The translations under genes were made by a program, and so were the position numbers. Positions 35,700 through 45,462 of a stretch of DNA of 64,000 nucleotides are shown piece after piece; the first letter of the stretch is position 1, and the number at the start of each line of letters is the position of its first letter. This DNA comes from Sphingobacterium kitahiroshimense (GTDB lineage Bacteria; Bacteroidota; Bacteroidia; Sphingobacteriales; Sphingobacteriaceae): positions 558,001-622,000 of the forward strand of contig NZ_JAOQNK010000001.1 of NCBI RefSeq assembly GCF_025961315.1, in the 5' to 3' direction. The notes under the pieces are model-generated. The model had not been told where the DNA came from, searched no databases, and saw nothing but the letters and a program-made list of their open reading frames with translations.

Positions 35700-36614
35700 C
35701 TATCCATGTCCCTGATTATCCTGAATAGGAAAAACATGCAGTATCTGTGGAAATAAAGCTTTCACACTTTCTTTCACACCATTTGTTGACCCTGGCAAGG
35801 TCAAGACCAGCATTCGGTCTGCAAAACCTGCGACCGCTCTGGAAAGCATAGCAGTTTTTACAAATTGCTGTCCATACTGTCTTGCGATTTCCATTACACC
35901 CGGCAATTTCTTGGTTAAATAAGGCTCCACAGCCTCTGGCGTAACATCCCGATAAGACACTCCAGTCCCACCCGTATAGATCAGCATATCGACCCCTAAT
36001 TCCCTGGAAACCGTCAATTGATGTTGAATAGCATCAATTTCATCTTGCACAACCTCAAATCGTACGACGTCTATACCATAATCTTCCAGTAACTCTTGCA
36101 ATACAAATCCCGAGCGGTCTTGTTTTTCACCTGAATAGACCGAATCACTGCAAACAACAACTGCTGCCTTGATCTTCCTGTTTTCTAACAGATGCGCATG
36201 GTCACTTTTTCCGCCCGACTTGTGCAATAAACGAATCGAGCCGATTTCAACATGTTTATCGATCGGTTTTAACATATCATACAGCACCAGTGCGGCGACA
36301 GAAGCACCATGCATCGCTTCGACTTCTACACCGGTTTTATAGATCGTGTGCACAGTTACCGAAATCTTAATTGTAAGTTCTTCAATCTCAAAATCTATTG
36401 CCGCATATTCAATCGGCAACGGATGGCAGTCCGGGATGATATCGCTTGTTTTTTTTATGGCAAGCAACGTCGCCGCACGGGCAAACTCATAAACATTACC
36501 CTTTGGAACCTGACCATTTTTGATAGCATCTACCGTTCGGCCATGTGAAGTAACCACAGATGCTGTTGCTACCGCTTTACGCAACGTAGCGGATTTATGT
36601 GTAATATCGACCAT
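35700..36614 (-). CDS. moaCB: MoaC-MoaB fusion, molybdenum cofactor synthesis
   Basis: 304 residues from MVDITHKSATLRKAVA; the long upstream extension of the open frame overlaps moaE and was rejected. Residues 1-about 150 are MoaC, cyclic pyranopterin monophosphate synthase (IPDCHPLPIEYAAIDFE, GVEVEAMHGASVAALVLYDMLK). Residues about 155-304 are MoaB/Mog, which adenylates molybdopterin (VVCSDSVYSGEKQDRSG, YTGGTGVSYRDVTPEAVEP, LPGSTNGVKE). Steps 1b and 3 of the pathway are therefore on one chain. Such fusions are known in Bacteroidetes. It is the last gene of the cofactor operon, one base after moaE. Confidence 0.94.
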   Translation of the reverse strand: MVDITHKSATLRKAVATASVVTSHGRTVDAIKNGQVPKGNVYEFARAATLLAIKKTSDIIPDCHPLPIEYAAIDFEIEELTIKISVTVHTIYKTGVEVEAMHGASVAALVLYDMLKPIDKHVEIGSIRLLHKSGGKSDHAHLLENRKIKAAVVVCSDSVYSGEKQDRSGFVLQELLEDYGIDVVRFEVVQDEIDAIQHQLTVSRELGVDMLIYTGGTGVSYRDVTPEAVEPYLTKKLPGVMEIARQYGQQFVKTAMLSRAVAGFADRMLVLTLPGSTNGVKESVKALFPQILHVFPIQDNQGHG

Positions 36615-36615
36615 C

Positions 36616-37044
36616 TCAATTATTTTTTTTCCACTGATGTGTATCGTCCTCAAATAGTTCTTTTCCCCAGATCGGAAGTTCCTTTTTAATCTGCTCCACA
36701 ATCTCATGACAAGCCTGTTGCGCATCTGCACGGTGTTTAGAAGATACGAATACAAAAAGGCACAGCTGTCCAGTAGGCACCGTCCCTAAACTATGGTACA
36801 CATGCATACAGATAAGCTTATACTTGGCAAACATTGCCTCTCTGATGGTATCCATTTTTTCTATAGCCATCTGTTCGTAAGCTGTATATTCAATTGCGGC
36901 TACGGATCTACCGTCTACCACATCGGCCCTGATCTGTCCCAAGAATAACTCGTGGGCACCGATAGCTGTTTTACTGCTATGTGCTGCAATACTCTTCGCG
37001 ATCTGATGTGGCGAAATGGCTCCCTGCACAAATATATTTTTCAT
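36616..37044 (-). CDS. moaE: Molybdopterin synthase catalytic subunit MoaE
   Basis: 142 residues. It follows the MoaE pattern: GAHELFLGQIR, VAAIEYTAYEQMA, HVYHSLGTVPTGQLCLFVFVSSKHRADAQQACHEIVEQIKK, and IWGKELFEDDTHQWKK with the catalytic Lys. It joins with two MoaD chains to put the dithiolene sulfurs into precursor Z. It is adjacent to moeB (0 bp gap) and moaCB, so it is translated from one operon. Confidence 0.94.
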   Translation of the reverse strand: MKNIFVQGAISPHQIAKSIAAHSSKTAIGAHELFLGQIRADVVDGRSVAAIEYTAYEQMAIEKMDTIREAMFAKYKLICMHVYHSLGTVPTGQLCLFVFVSSKHRADAQQACHEIVEQIKKELPIWGKELFEDDTHQWKKNN

Positions 37045-38142
37045 TTATTCTGCTTTATTAGTACTTAAATATGAAATAATGCCACCCGCCAGGTGACTTA
37101 CCCTCTTTGCGGAACCGAAATGCGCTTTCAGCTTTCCCGCGGCATGTAAACTGCGTTTTCCGCTTTGACACACCATAATAATATGTGCGGTCTTTAATTC
37201 ATCCAAACGGTCAAACAGTGCAGACAAAGGGATCTCCTGTGTCGCGATCGGAAATGGAGGTTCCTCATAGGTTTCCCGGATATCAACCAGACTGACGTTT
37301 TTATCCTGCAGATAGAATTCAATTTCATGCGGATAGATCAAACTGATATCCTGTCCCAAGTGTCGGTCCTGCTGAGTAGCCACCCTCTTTTCTGTAGCAT
37401 AAACTTTAGCCCTTTCAGAATTCGGAGTGATCGATAAGATCATGGACTGATAGGTCAAAACATTAAAAGTCATTAACTTATTGACCAAGGGCTCTCCTAT
37501 ACCCGTTATTAACTTCAACACTTCGGTGGCTTGCATCAGTCCGATAATCCCCGGCAAAACACCCAATACACCATTTTCTGAGCAGTTTGGAGCTTCTTCA
37601 GCACTCGGGACTTGTGGAAATAGATCGCGGTAATGACAGACAGTTCCATCATCATCAGCGACATTAAAGATTGCTATCTGCCCTTCGTATTGATAGATCG
37701 CCGCAAAAACAAGCGGTTTTTTCAAACGTGTACAACAATCGTTTATAATATAACGTACCGCAAAATTATCCGTACAGTCAACAACTATATCATACTGTGA
37801 AACAATAGCATTATCATTGCTATCATCAAGCAAAACAGGATGTCCAACGATTGTGATAGACGGATTATTTTCGCTTAGCTTCCGCACAGCAACTGCGCAC
37901 TTTAACTGCCCAAGATCTGCGGTGCTATATAGGGTCTGGCGTTGCAGATTACTCAGTTCTATCGAATCAAAATCAACGATACCGATACGCCCTACACCTG
38001 CCGCAGTCAGATACTGCAGTACCGGACAGCCTAAACCTCCAGCTCCGACAACAAGTACCTGAGCCGCGGTAAGCTTTTCCTGCGCCTCATAACCAAAACC
38101 TGGTAAACTGTAATGCCGCTCATATCGTGGATCCCAATGCAT
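37045..38142 (-). CDS. moeB: MoeB/ThiF-type adenylyltransferase with rhodanese domain
   Basis: 365 residues. The E1-like domain (about 1-245) has the ATP loop GAGGLGCPVLQYL, the Arg in NLQRQ, and the Cys motif CTDNFAVRYIINDCC. The C-terminal rhodanese domain (about 265-365) has the active Cys in CQSGKRS. It activates the C-terminus of MoaD with ATP; the rhodanese part can then give sulfur, probably from the cysteine desulfurase next to the operon. Its start codon is 1 bp after the stop codon of moaD. Confidence 0.93.
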   Translation of the reverse strand: MHWDPRYERHYSLPGFGYEAQEKLTAAQVLVVGAGGLGCPVLQYLTAAGVGRIGIVDFDSIELSNLQRQTLYSTADLGQLKCAVAVRKLSENNPSITIVGHPVLLDDSNDNAIVSQYDIVVDCTDNFAVRYIINDCCTRLKKPLVFAAIYQYEGQIAIFNVADDDGTVCHYRDLFPQVPSAEEAPNCSENGVLGVLPGIIGLMQATEVLKLITGIGEPLVNKLMTFNVLTYQSMILSITPNSERAKVYATEKRVATQQDRHLGQDISLIYPHEIEFYLQDKNVSLVDIRETYEEPPFPIATQEIPLSALFDRLDELKTAHIIMVCQSGKRSLHAAGKLKAHFGSAKRVSHLAGGIISYLSTNKAE

Positions 38143-38143
38143 A

Positions 38144-38374
38144 TTACCCTCCCGAAAATGGTGGCAGAAGTGCTACCGTATCTGATTCCTGTAACAGAAC
38201 CACCTCTTTTGTAATCTTTCCATTCACTGCAAGCACCATTTTACGGTTCTCGAGTAAAGGAAACTGCTGGATCAAACTTGTTAACAAATTTTCCGTATCC
38301 ACTGCTTCCATAAAGAACTCTTTCTCTATAATTTCTACAAGCGGTCCAAATGCAAGTACTTTAATCTTATTCAT
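38144..38374 (-). CDS. moaD: Molybdopterin synthase sulfur carrier MoaD
   Basis: 76 residues with a ubiquitin-like fold and the essential C-terminal Gly-Gly (LLPPFSGG). The Gly-Gly end is adenylated by MoeB and turned into a thiocarboxylate. The rest (KVLAFGPLVEIIEKEF at the start, VNGKITKE in the middle) is as expected for the family. It lies just before moeB. Confidence 0.92.
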   Translation of the reverse strand: MNKIKVLAFGPLVEIIEKEFFMEAVDTENLLTSLIQQFPLLENRKMVLAVNGKITKEVVLLQESDTVALLPPFSGG

Positions 38375-38491
38375 CTCTTATTCAAATTAAGCATTCTTTT
38401 TATCTGATGAGACATCCCATAGGGATCATGCTCGTCAAAAGTCAAGACACATCTATCCAATTCTAATCACTATTGCTTTCTTACCGCGCAG

Positions 38492-39226
38492 CTATGCCGA
38501 AGTAAAGAGCAATTTATAGGCGGCAACGAGTAACACTGTTGCCAGTACATATTTTAAAACATCCTGATTAAACTTTTTAGAACCTAAATAAGCACCCAAA
38601 AGCCCACCACTGAATGCTACCACAATATATAAAATCATATTGGAAGTCAACGTAATACCCTGCGTCAACATTCCTCCCAGTCCAGCCAAAGAATTGACAA
38701 AAATAAATGCGGCACTGATTGCCGCCGTTTGCTTTTGGTTGGTCCATAGCAACAAGATCAAAATAGGTGAAAGGATTATGCCTCCACCTATACCGATCAT
38801 TCCTGACAGAAGCCCTATGAAAGCACCCAACAATATCGAAATCCATTTTACTGGAGGTACCAGACGATCGTCTTCCACATTCTTAAAAAAGAAAAATCGA
38901 ACGATCGGCAGCAACAGTAAAATTCCTAATATTTTTTTATAAAGATGATCATCGATCGATAACATACCGCCCAGAAAAGCAAAAGGTATAGATGCCAGCG
39001 CTATGGGTATAAAAATCTCTTTCTTAAAATGATTTCCGCGGTAATACTGAATAAAGGCAGTCAAGGAAACAAATAAATTTAAAAACAGCGCTGTAGGTTT
39101 CATTTCTTGCGGCGCCACGCCATAAAGAGCCATTAAAGCCAGGTAACCGCTCGCTCCGCCATGCCCAACAGAGGCATATAAAAAAGCAACAATAAATAAA
39201 ATAATAAAAAAAATTTCGGTATCCAT
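38492..39226 (-). CDS. Sulfite exporter TauE/SafE family permease
   Basis: 244 residues with about eight membrane helices. Both repeats start with the family motif (ASVGHGGASGYLALMAL, and GLLSGMIGIGGGIILSPIL). It sits within the molybdenum cofactor operon, 6 bp after mocA-moeA and 117 bp before moaD. A link to sulfur or anion export for molybdoenzymes is suggested by position. A role in molybdate or tungstate movement is possible but unproven. Confidence 0.88.
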   Translation of the reverse strand: MDTEIFFIILFIVAFLYASVGHGGASGYLALMALYGVAPQEMKPTALFLNLFVSLTAFIQYYRGNHFKKEIFIPIALASIPFAFLGGMLSIDDHLYKKILGILLLLPIVRFFFFKNVEDDRLVPPVKWISILLGAFIGLLSGMIGIGGGIILSPILILLLWTNQKQTAAISAAFIFVNSLAGLGGMLTQGITLTSNMILYIVVAFSGGLLGAYLGSKKFNQDVLKYVLATVLLVAAYKLLFTSA

Positions 39227-39232
39227 AGATTT

Positions 39233-40996
39233 TTAAGGCAATACGATTACTTGGACTTCTTCACCTGCCACAATACCAGTAGATTCTTCCGGTATCACGA
39301 GCAGGCAATTGGCCTGGGCATAAGATTGTAGACGATAAGATTCCTGCGCATGCAGGGGCAATACCTTACCCTCCATTGAATGAGCTTTTATAAAATGTGT
39401 TAATCCACTGTTTTTTGGATAATCAACTGTAGTCACGGCTTTGCTGTAGCAAACGGAATCAGGTCGTTGCATCATCCGGTCAATAGCCGGTAAAACATAC
39501 AGGTAGAAACAGGTTAGCGCTGAAGAAGGATTTCCTGGCAATCCGAAAACCACTGTTTCATCCTTAGTTCCAAAAAACAATGGTTTTCCTGGTTTCTGTT
39601 TCACTTTATGAAAATGAGGCCGCACCGACTGCGCCAGAGCACTTTGCACCACAAAATCATAATCACCCACACTCACGCCTCCCACCAGCAGCACCAGATC
39701 CGAAGCTAACAATGCCTGTCCCAAGATCTTTTCCAATGCGGCAGGATCATCTGTAGCGTGAAAAACCTGAACCGTTTCGATACCTGCTTTTTGAAGTGCA
39801 GCACGTAGTTGAATCGAGTTTGAGTCGTATACCTGTCCAAAGAAAAGTGGCTGACCCAATTCCTTCAGTTCATCACCTGTCACAATGATGGCAACTTTTG
39901 GCGGTTCAAAAATCAGCAGCTTCTCACAGCCGATACCTGCTAAAAAACCCAGTGCAGCAGGCGTCAATACAGTTCCCTGTGCAAGGGCCAATGTGCCTTT
40001 TTCGGCTTCGCTACCTTTTTCACGGACATGCATGCCAAGAGTTAATTGCTCATCAGCAACCGTGATCCAATCTCCTTCGCGATATACCCGTTCCTGCATG
40101 ACCACGGTATCTGCCGCCGTTGGTATGGGTGCACCCGTAAAGACGCGCATCGCCTGTCCGGACAATAGCGTTACATCCGACTGTTTTCCAGCACGCATTT
40201 CGCCCACAATTTCCAATCGGTTATTGTGGTCCTCAAATTTCAACGCATAGCCATCCATCGAAGACTGCCTAAAACCAGGAATATCATATTTTGATATAAT
40301 CTGCTCTGCAACAGTATATCCTAAAGACTCAGATAAAGTTTTTATTCCAGTGCGAACAAAATGGGCATGTTTTTTAATGATCGCTTTTGCTTCCGATACT
40401 GAAACCATTTCCTGTATTAAATATCTTAAATCAGCAGGTTCATCAATGTCGACTGATCCCTTATCAAAAGCAACTGCAACAACATCATCAGGATATGCGG
40501 CTATGATTTTTTTAGCACCCTGATCTCCCTGCAACTGCTGTAATAATGGAAAATAAAAGTTACTGAACAGCACCGGCACGCCCAAGGTATCCGCATAGGC
40601 CGATGCAATAATCCCTTTCTGACTTTCCAACTGATTTTCATGCAATTGCATAAAATGATGAGCCTCAAGAAAGGGCTGATCACATACTGAAAAGATGCAC
40701 CGAGTTAACAATGGATGATCGTTTAATAACGCCTCTATTCCTTTCCTGATAGACGAGGCCATTCCTGTAGACCAATCATCATTGTAACAGATCTTTACAT
40801 CATGGTCAACAAGTGTTCCTGCAACGGCCTCGGCATCAGCGCCCACCACTACGATCACACAAGCAGGGTCACTCGACATCGCCTGTTCTACAGCATGTTG
40901 AACTAATGGCTTCTGCTGATAATCCAGAAGTTGTTTTGCAGTCCCTAAGCGTGAGGAACTACCCGCTGCTAATATTATTATACCTGTATCCTGCAT
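39233..40996 (-). CDS. MocA-MoeA fusion: molybdenum cofactor nucleotidyltransferase plus molybdotransferase
   Basis: 587 residues. Residues 1-about 190 are a MocA-like NTP transferase (ILAAGSSSRLGTAKQLLDYQ, YNDDWSTGMASSIRKG, CDQPF) that would add CMP or GMP to the cofactor. Residues about 198-587 are MoeA (GFRQSSMDGYALKF, TGAPIPTAADTVVMQE, TGDELKELG, GGVSVGDYDF, GLPGNPSSALTCFYLY), which inserts molybdate. Consecutive steps are thus joined on one chain. I do not recall this order as a common fusion. The gene overlaps moaA by one base. Confidence 0.9.
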   Translation of the reverse strand: MQDTGIIILAAGSSSRLGTAKQLLDYQQKPLVQHAVEQAMSSDPACVIVVVGADAEAVAGTLVDHDVKICYNDDWSTGMASSIRKGIEALLNDHPLLTRCIFSVCDQPFLEAHHFMQLHENQLESQKGIIASAYADTLGVPVLFSNFYFPLLQQLQGDQGAKKIIAAYPDDVVAVAFDKGSVDIDEPADLRYLIQEMVSVSEAKAIIKKHAHFVRTGIKTLSESLGYTVAEQIISKYDIPGFRQSSMDGYALKFEDHNNRLEIVGEMRAGKQSDVTLLSGQAMRVFTGAPIPTAADTVVMQERVYREGDWITVADEQLTLGMHVREKGSEAEKGTLALAQGTVLTPAALGFLAGIGCEKLLIFEPPKVAIIVTGDELKELGQPLFFGQVYDSNSIQLRAALQKAGIETVQVFHATDDPAALEKILGQALLASDLVLLVGGVSVGDYDFVVQSALAQSVRPHFHKVKQKPGKPLFFGTKDETVVFGLPGNPSSALTCFYLYVLPAIDRMMQRPDSVCYSKAVTTVDYPKNSGLTHFIKAHSMEGKVLPLHAQESYRLQSYAQANCLLVIPEESTGIVAGEEVQVIVLP

Positions 40997-41976
40997 TATC
41001 CTCCAATAGTTATCATACTTCTATTTTGTAATTTATCCGCATCTATTTGCGTAAAATCAGTGGCTAATTGGCCCCCTAGAGCAAAAGCCTTTGCCTCGAT
41101 ATTCGCTTGTATCAACGGTAATATTGGCTGTCCCTGCCGATAGGCGGTAAGTAAGTCTGTTTCATGAGTAGAAAAGAGACAATTTTTCAATTTACCATCT
41201 GCCGTTAAACGGATCCGGTTGCAGCCTGCACAAAAAGGTTCGCTCATGGTACTGATGACGGCGAATGATCCACGGTGACCTGCGATATGAAAATGTTTTG
41301 CTGTATCGTGTATACTCCCCACCTGTTCGTGGATGGTATAACTTTTTTGGATCACATCTTTTATTTCCCGCAAAGTAAACACCTGATTATTGGTCCATTT
41401 ATTACCAGAAAAAGGCATAAATTCAATAAAACGTACCTCTAATGGCCATTTTTCGGTAAGCGCGACAAAATCAATAATTTCATTATCGTTCAACCCTTTC
41501 ATTACCACTACATTCAATTTACAGGTTATTCCGGATTCCAGCAACAGACCAATATTTGACCAAACACGGTCAAAAAGATTTCTGCCTGTTATCTTATGGA
41601 ATTTTTCGGTATTTAAGGTATCTAGACTGATGTTGATACTGCTAAAATTGGCCGCTTTGATTACAGGCAGTAAAGCATCTACCCTAACCCCATTGGTGGT
41701 ACAGGTCAGTTCCACCGGTAAGGTGGCCAGTCCTGCCAAAATCAGAGCTGCATCTTTCCGTACAAATGGTTCCCCACCTGTTAAGCGTATTTTTGTAATC
41801 CCCTGCGATACAAAAGTTTTAGCGATCGATAAAATTTCATCGGGTTGCATCAGTTTGGCATGCGCGGCGAAAGCATACTCCTCTTCTGGCATACAGTAAA
41901 AGCAGCGCAGATTACAATTGTCCGTAAGCGATATACGGAGATAAGTATGTTGACGGCCAAATTTATCGAATAGCAT
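40996..41976 (-). CDS. moaA: GTP 3',8-cyclase MoaA
   Basis: 326 residues. It is a radical SAM enzyme for the first step, GTP to cyclic 3',8-dihydro-GTP. The first 4Fe-4S cluster uses C21, C25 and C28 (DNCNLRCFYC), the second uses CAGCNRIRLTADGKLKNCLF. The family also needs a C-terminal Gly-Gly, and the protein ends ITIGG. The start shares the usual DKFGRQHTYLRISLTD. The gene is first of the pure cofactor part of the operon, 8 bp after xdhC. Confidence 0.95.
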   Translation of the reverse strand: MLFDKFGRQHTYLRISLTDNCNLRCFYCMPEEEYAFAAHAKLMQPDEILSIAKTFVSQGITKIRLTGGEPFVRKDAALILAGLATLPVELTCTTNGVRVDALLPVIKAANFSSINISLDTLNTEKFHKITGRNLFDRVWSNIGLLLESGITCKLNVVVMKGLNDNEIIDFVALTEKWPLEVRFIEFMPFSGNKWTNNQVFTLREIKDVIQKSYTIHEQVGSIHDTAKHFHIAGHRGSFAVISTMSEPFCAGCNRIRLTADGKLKNCLFSTHETDLLTAYRQGQPILPLIQANIEAKAFALGGQLATDFTQIDADKLQNRSMITIGG

Positions 41977-41984
41977 AATAATGA

Positions 41985-43118
41985 TTAAAGGATTGGAATA
42001 TTCTCGTGCATCTTAGCTGCGCGGTCACGAAGAGATGCCGCAGATCGGCTGTGGAAAAAAGATTTTACCTCCGCAATAATCGAGAGTGCAATCTCCGCCG
42101 AAGTTTCAGCTCCGATATCAAGACCGACAGGGCCATGCATTTTTGCCAGCTGAGCTTCTTCTATGATGCAACCATCTTCTTGTAATTTGTTAAGCAAACG
42201 TTGAAACCGTTTTTTAGGTCCTAATAAGCCAATATAAGAAACAGATGTCTGTAGTAAATGCTTGAGAAGATCTTTGTCATAATTGAAATTGTGCGACATT
42301 AAAACCACTGCGGTATAGGCATCGATATCGATCTGATGCAGAAACTCACTGGCAGCTGCAGTGATCACTTGTTTTGCTGCAGCAAAACGATCAACTGCTG
42401 TGTGACTGGCCCTACCATCAACAATGCTTACTTCCCAGCCAAGCATAGCCGCCATCGCAGCTACCGGTTGTGCATCATTTCCCGCCCCCACAATGACCAT
42501 ATGAATTGGCGGAATATGGTATTCCAATAATAGCTCATAATCCACATTTTTATATTCTAAAACCGTTCGCATCGTTGCCTTACTTCTGCATACCTGCTCC
42601 ATATAAGCAAGCATATCTTCACCTGCAATAAGCGGATTGGCTCTTAAAACGGTTTGATTTTCCAGTCGTATACCACATGTACCGGGCTGCTCAGCATAGC
42701 GATCCAATGAGCAGATCGTGACCACAAGTGCTGGTACCCGTTTATTGGTTGTTTTTTTTAATAAGGCAATCGGATTTTGAGGATCGCTCGGGTCAATATA
42801 TTCAAATAGTAGATGTACAATACCATTACAGCCCAATTGTATACCGAGGGTTGCATCGGCTTCATTTGTGGTATCATAAGTTACCAATTTATTAGTTTGC
42901 TGCTGGAGCGCTAGCATCGCCCTGCGAAGCGCATCACCTTCCAAACATCCCCCACTGATCGCTCCGGTCATCTCTCCATATTCGGATACCAGCATGCGTG
43001 CACCTGGCATCCGGTAGGATGAACCCTCTACCTTAACCACTGTGGCCAGCACAGTTTTATAACCCTGCGCTTCAGCGGTATCGTATGCGGCAATTATGGT
43101 TTTTAATTCACTCATCAA
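41985..43118 (-). CDS. xdhC: XdhC/CoxI family molybdenum cofactor insertion protein
   Basis: 377 residues. The N-terminal XdhC-CoxI domain has ATVVKVEGSSYRMPGARMLVSEYGEMTGAISGGCLEGDALR, and the C-terminal Rossmann-like part has VIVGAGNDAQPVAAMAAMLGW and LGPKKRF near the end. In other bacteria XdhC binds the cofactor, helps its sulfuration by a cysteine desulfurase and hands it to xanthine-oxidase-type enzymes. It lies between the PaoABC-like genes and moaA, in the same direction. Confidence 0.92.
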   Translation of the reverse strand: MMSELKTIIAAYDTAEAQGYKTVLATVVKVEGSSYRMPGARMLVSEYGEMTGAISGGCLEGDALRRAMLALQQQTNKLVTYDTTNEADATLGIQLGCNGIVHLLFEYIDPSDPQNPIALLKKTTNKRVPALVVTICSLDRYAEQPGTCGIRLENQTVLRANPLIAGEDMLAYMEQVCRSKATMRTVLEYKNVDYELLLEYHIPPIHMVIVGAGNDAQPVAAMAAMLGWEVSIVDGRASHTAVDRFAAAKQVITAAASEFLHQIDIDAYTAVVLMSHNFNYDKDLLKHLLQTSVSYIGLLGPKKRFQRLLNKLQEDGCIIEEAQLAKMHGPVGLDIGAETSAEIALSIIAEVKSFFHSRSAASLRDRAAKMHENIPIL

Positions 43119-43193
43119 ACAAAATTCAAATTAAAACAATTATATAAAAACTTATACTACAAAAGAATAAATAAATTAAACTAATGTTTATGA

Positions 43194-45401
43194 TTAACTT
43201 AATATTTTATCAGGAGTAATGGGTAAACTGCGTAATCTTTTGCCCGTGGCATTGTAAATCGCATTCGCAATTGCAGCGGCAGTACCGATAATTCCCACCT
43301 CACCTAAACCTTTTGCCCCTGTCGGATTGATGTTGGGATCGGCTTTACCGATAAAACTGACATCAATTATCGGTGCATCGGCATTAACAGGAAAATGATA
43401 CCCTGCCAGATCATCAGCAATAGCTCCACCGATCCGCGTGTCCAGCAGCCGCTCTTCCATAAGTGCCATTCCTATACCACCTACAGCTGCACCTGACATC
43501 TGGTTGGCCGCCGCTTTTTCATTTACAATTTTACCTCCATCGGCCACACAGACCATTTTTGTCACCATGACCTTTCCCGTTTTCACATTGACCCTTACTT
43601 GACAAAAATGAGCAGCAGACGAGCAAAAAGCATATTTCTTACGCTCTTCACCGGGACCTGAGGTTGCTTCTACCACTAATTCATCTAAGTTATTTTGCTT
43701 CCACAAGGTATCCAAAGGAATAGTTGCAGTTGTATCATTTTTCAAAGATAAACCAGTTTCAGACAGCACTAAGACATCTTCCTGTACATCCTTGAACCTT
43801 TGGTCTTGTTTAGCGGCATAGGCTAACAGCTTTTCTTTCAGCAGACGGACTGCTTCCACAACAGCCCCGCTTACAGAAGACATTCCAGTACTTCCACCTT
43901 GGCTGGGCGCTGGAGGGAGATTTGAATGACCAAGTTCGATTGTTATTTTATTTTTCGGAATCCCGGTTATCTCATGGGCAATATTTTTCATACCCGTCCC
44001 TGTTCCTGTACCGATATCGGTCATTGCAGTCTGAATGATCAGACTTCCATCTTTTTTCATTTTTATGGCGGCACTCGTTTTATTTCGTCCGGCATTCCAC
44101 ATTCCCACAGACATCCCGTAGCCAATATACCAGTCGCCATCCTGCATGCTATTAGGTTGTGGATTCCGCTTTTCCCAACCGATACGCTGGGCACCTAAGT
44201 TCATACAATCTACTAAATAATTTGATGACCAGGGTAATTTAGAATCCGGATGATGCGTTACAGCAATATTTTTTGCTCGGATCGCTACGGGATCCATATT
44301 CAATTTATAGCTCAATTCATCGATGGCACATTCAACTGCAAAATCTCCCGTACAATCACCGGGACCACGCATCCAGGTCGCTGCATTGATATTTAACGGC
44401 ACTAGTGCATCCTCAGTCTTAAGATGTTCAAAATCATAAATCAGACGCGTTATCCGTGTGATCTGATCTGAAAACCGTTCATATAACGATGTTTCATTAC
44501 GGGCCTGATGATGGATACCCATAAATTTTCCCTGATCATCTGCTCCAAGCTTAATTTTCTGCCAGGAAGCAGGACGATAACCGGTACCGATAAACATCTG
44601 CGGTCTTGTCAGCATTAATTTTACGGGACGTCCCACCTGTTTGGCTGCCATAACGGTAGCCAGCACATGAGGCCAAACCCGTAGACCAGAGCCAAAACCA
44701 CCACCGACAAATTCGCTCATGACCTCCACCTGTTCCTTTTTCAGATTAAACAAAGGAGCGATCACCTGTTGTACATTATTCACTCCCTGTGTCTTGTCGT
44801 AGAGTTTTAGATGATCGGTACCAGTCCATGCAGCGATCGTGGCATGCATTTCCATGGGGTGATGTACCTCCGTTTTAATTTCATATTCGGCCTCCACCAC
44901 ATGAGGTGCATCTCGCCAGCTCTCGAGATTTCCGCGTTCTTTACCCGCTTCGTGCAGTGGGATCTGTGCGTAGGTAGAGTCAAAATCAACATTAAATTTT
45001 GTCTTTTCATACTGCACCTCTACCAGCGATGCCGCATAAGTGGCATCCTCAAGTGTCTCCGCCATAACCAGTACGACCGGCTGTCCCTTGAAATAAATGG
45101 TGTCTGTATGAAATACAGGAAGACCAAAACGCGATTCTTTCATCAACGCCTCCGTCGCAAACCCAGGAACTGCAGGTTTTTCCAGATGGGATACAAAACC
45201 AAGTACAGATTTTACTTGTTTCGCTTTGGACAGATCAATATTTTTAATTTTGCCACTGGGAACCGTGCTTCCCACTAAAACAGCATAGCACATCTTATCC
45301 ACCGCATATTCGGCTGCATATTTTCCTTTCCCGGTCACTTTATCCCGTGCTTCGACGCGCCCTTCAGGTATGGTTATATTTTGTTGATTCAAGTCTTTCA
45401 T
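43194..45401 (-). CDS. Molybdopterin-binding subunit, PaoC-like aldehyde oxidoreductase
   Basis: 735 residues. It has the xanthine oxidase fold: ARDKVTGKGKYAAEYA at the start, VHHPMEMHATIAAW, EFVGGGFGSGLRVWPH, MRGPGDCTGDFAVECAIDEL, and the catalytic Glu701 in GAKGLGEVGIIG. There is no Tat signal here; the 2Fe-2S subunit carries one. The layout (2Fe-2S, FAD, Mo subunits) and the FeS insert in the FAD subunit match the periplasmic PaoABC aldehyde oxidoreductase, which uses a molybdopterin cytosine dinucleotide cofactor. The exact substrate is not known. Confidence 0.93.
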   Translation of the reverse strand: MKDLNQQNITIPEGRVEARDKVTGKGKYAAEYAVDKMCYAVLVGSTVPSGKIKNIDLSKAKQVKSVLGFVSHLEKPAVPGFATEALMKESRFGLPVFHTDTIYFKGQPVVLVMAETLEDATYAASLVEVQYEKTKFNVDFDSTYAQIPLHEAGKERGNLESWRDAPHVVEAEYEIKTEVHHPMEMHATIAAWTGTDHLKLYDKTQGVNNVQQVIAPLFNLKKEQVEVMSEFVGGGFGSGLRVWPHVLATVMAAKQVGRPVKLMLTRPQMFIGTGYRPASWQKIKLGADDQGKFMGIHHQARNETSLYERFSDQITRITRLIYDFEHLKTEDALVPLNINAATWMRGPGDCTGDFAVECAIDELSYKLNMDPVAIRAKNIAVTHHPDSKLPWSSNYLVDCMNLGAQRIGWEKRNPQPNSMQDGDWYIGYGMSVGMWNAGRNKTSAAIKMKKDGSLIIQTAMTDIGTGTGTGMKNIAHEITGIPKNKITIELGHSNLPPAPSQGGSTGMSSVSGAVVEAVRLLKEKLLAYAAKQDQRFKDVQEDVLVLSETGLSLKNDTTATIPLDTLWKQNNLDELVVEATSGPGEERKKYAFCSSAAHFCQVRVNVKTGKVMVTKMVCVADGGKIVNEKAAANQMSGAAVGGIGMALMEERLLDTRIGGAIADDLAGYHFPVNADAPIIDVSFIGKADPNINPTGAKGLGEVGIIGTAAAIANAIYNATGKRLRSLPITPDKILS

Positions 45402-45462
45402 TTTACATTATTTTGTAAAAACCCATTCATTTTTATTAAAAAACGTTATTCCTTGCTACAGA

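Noticed and set aside
36615..36755. 47-residue N-terminal extension of MoaC-MoaB
   Set aside because: It overlaps moaE and is unlike any MoaC. The ATG at 36614 gives the normal MoaC start and fits the operon spacing.
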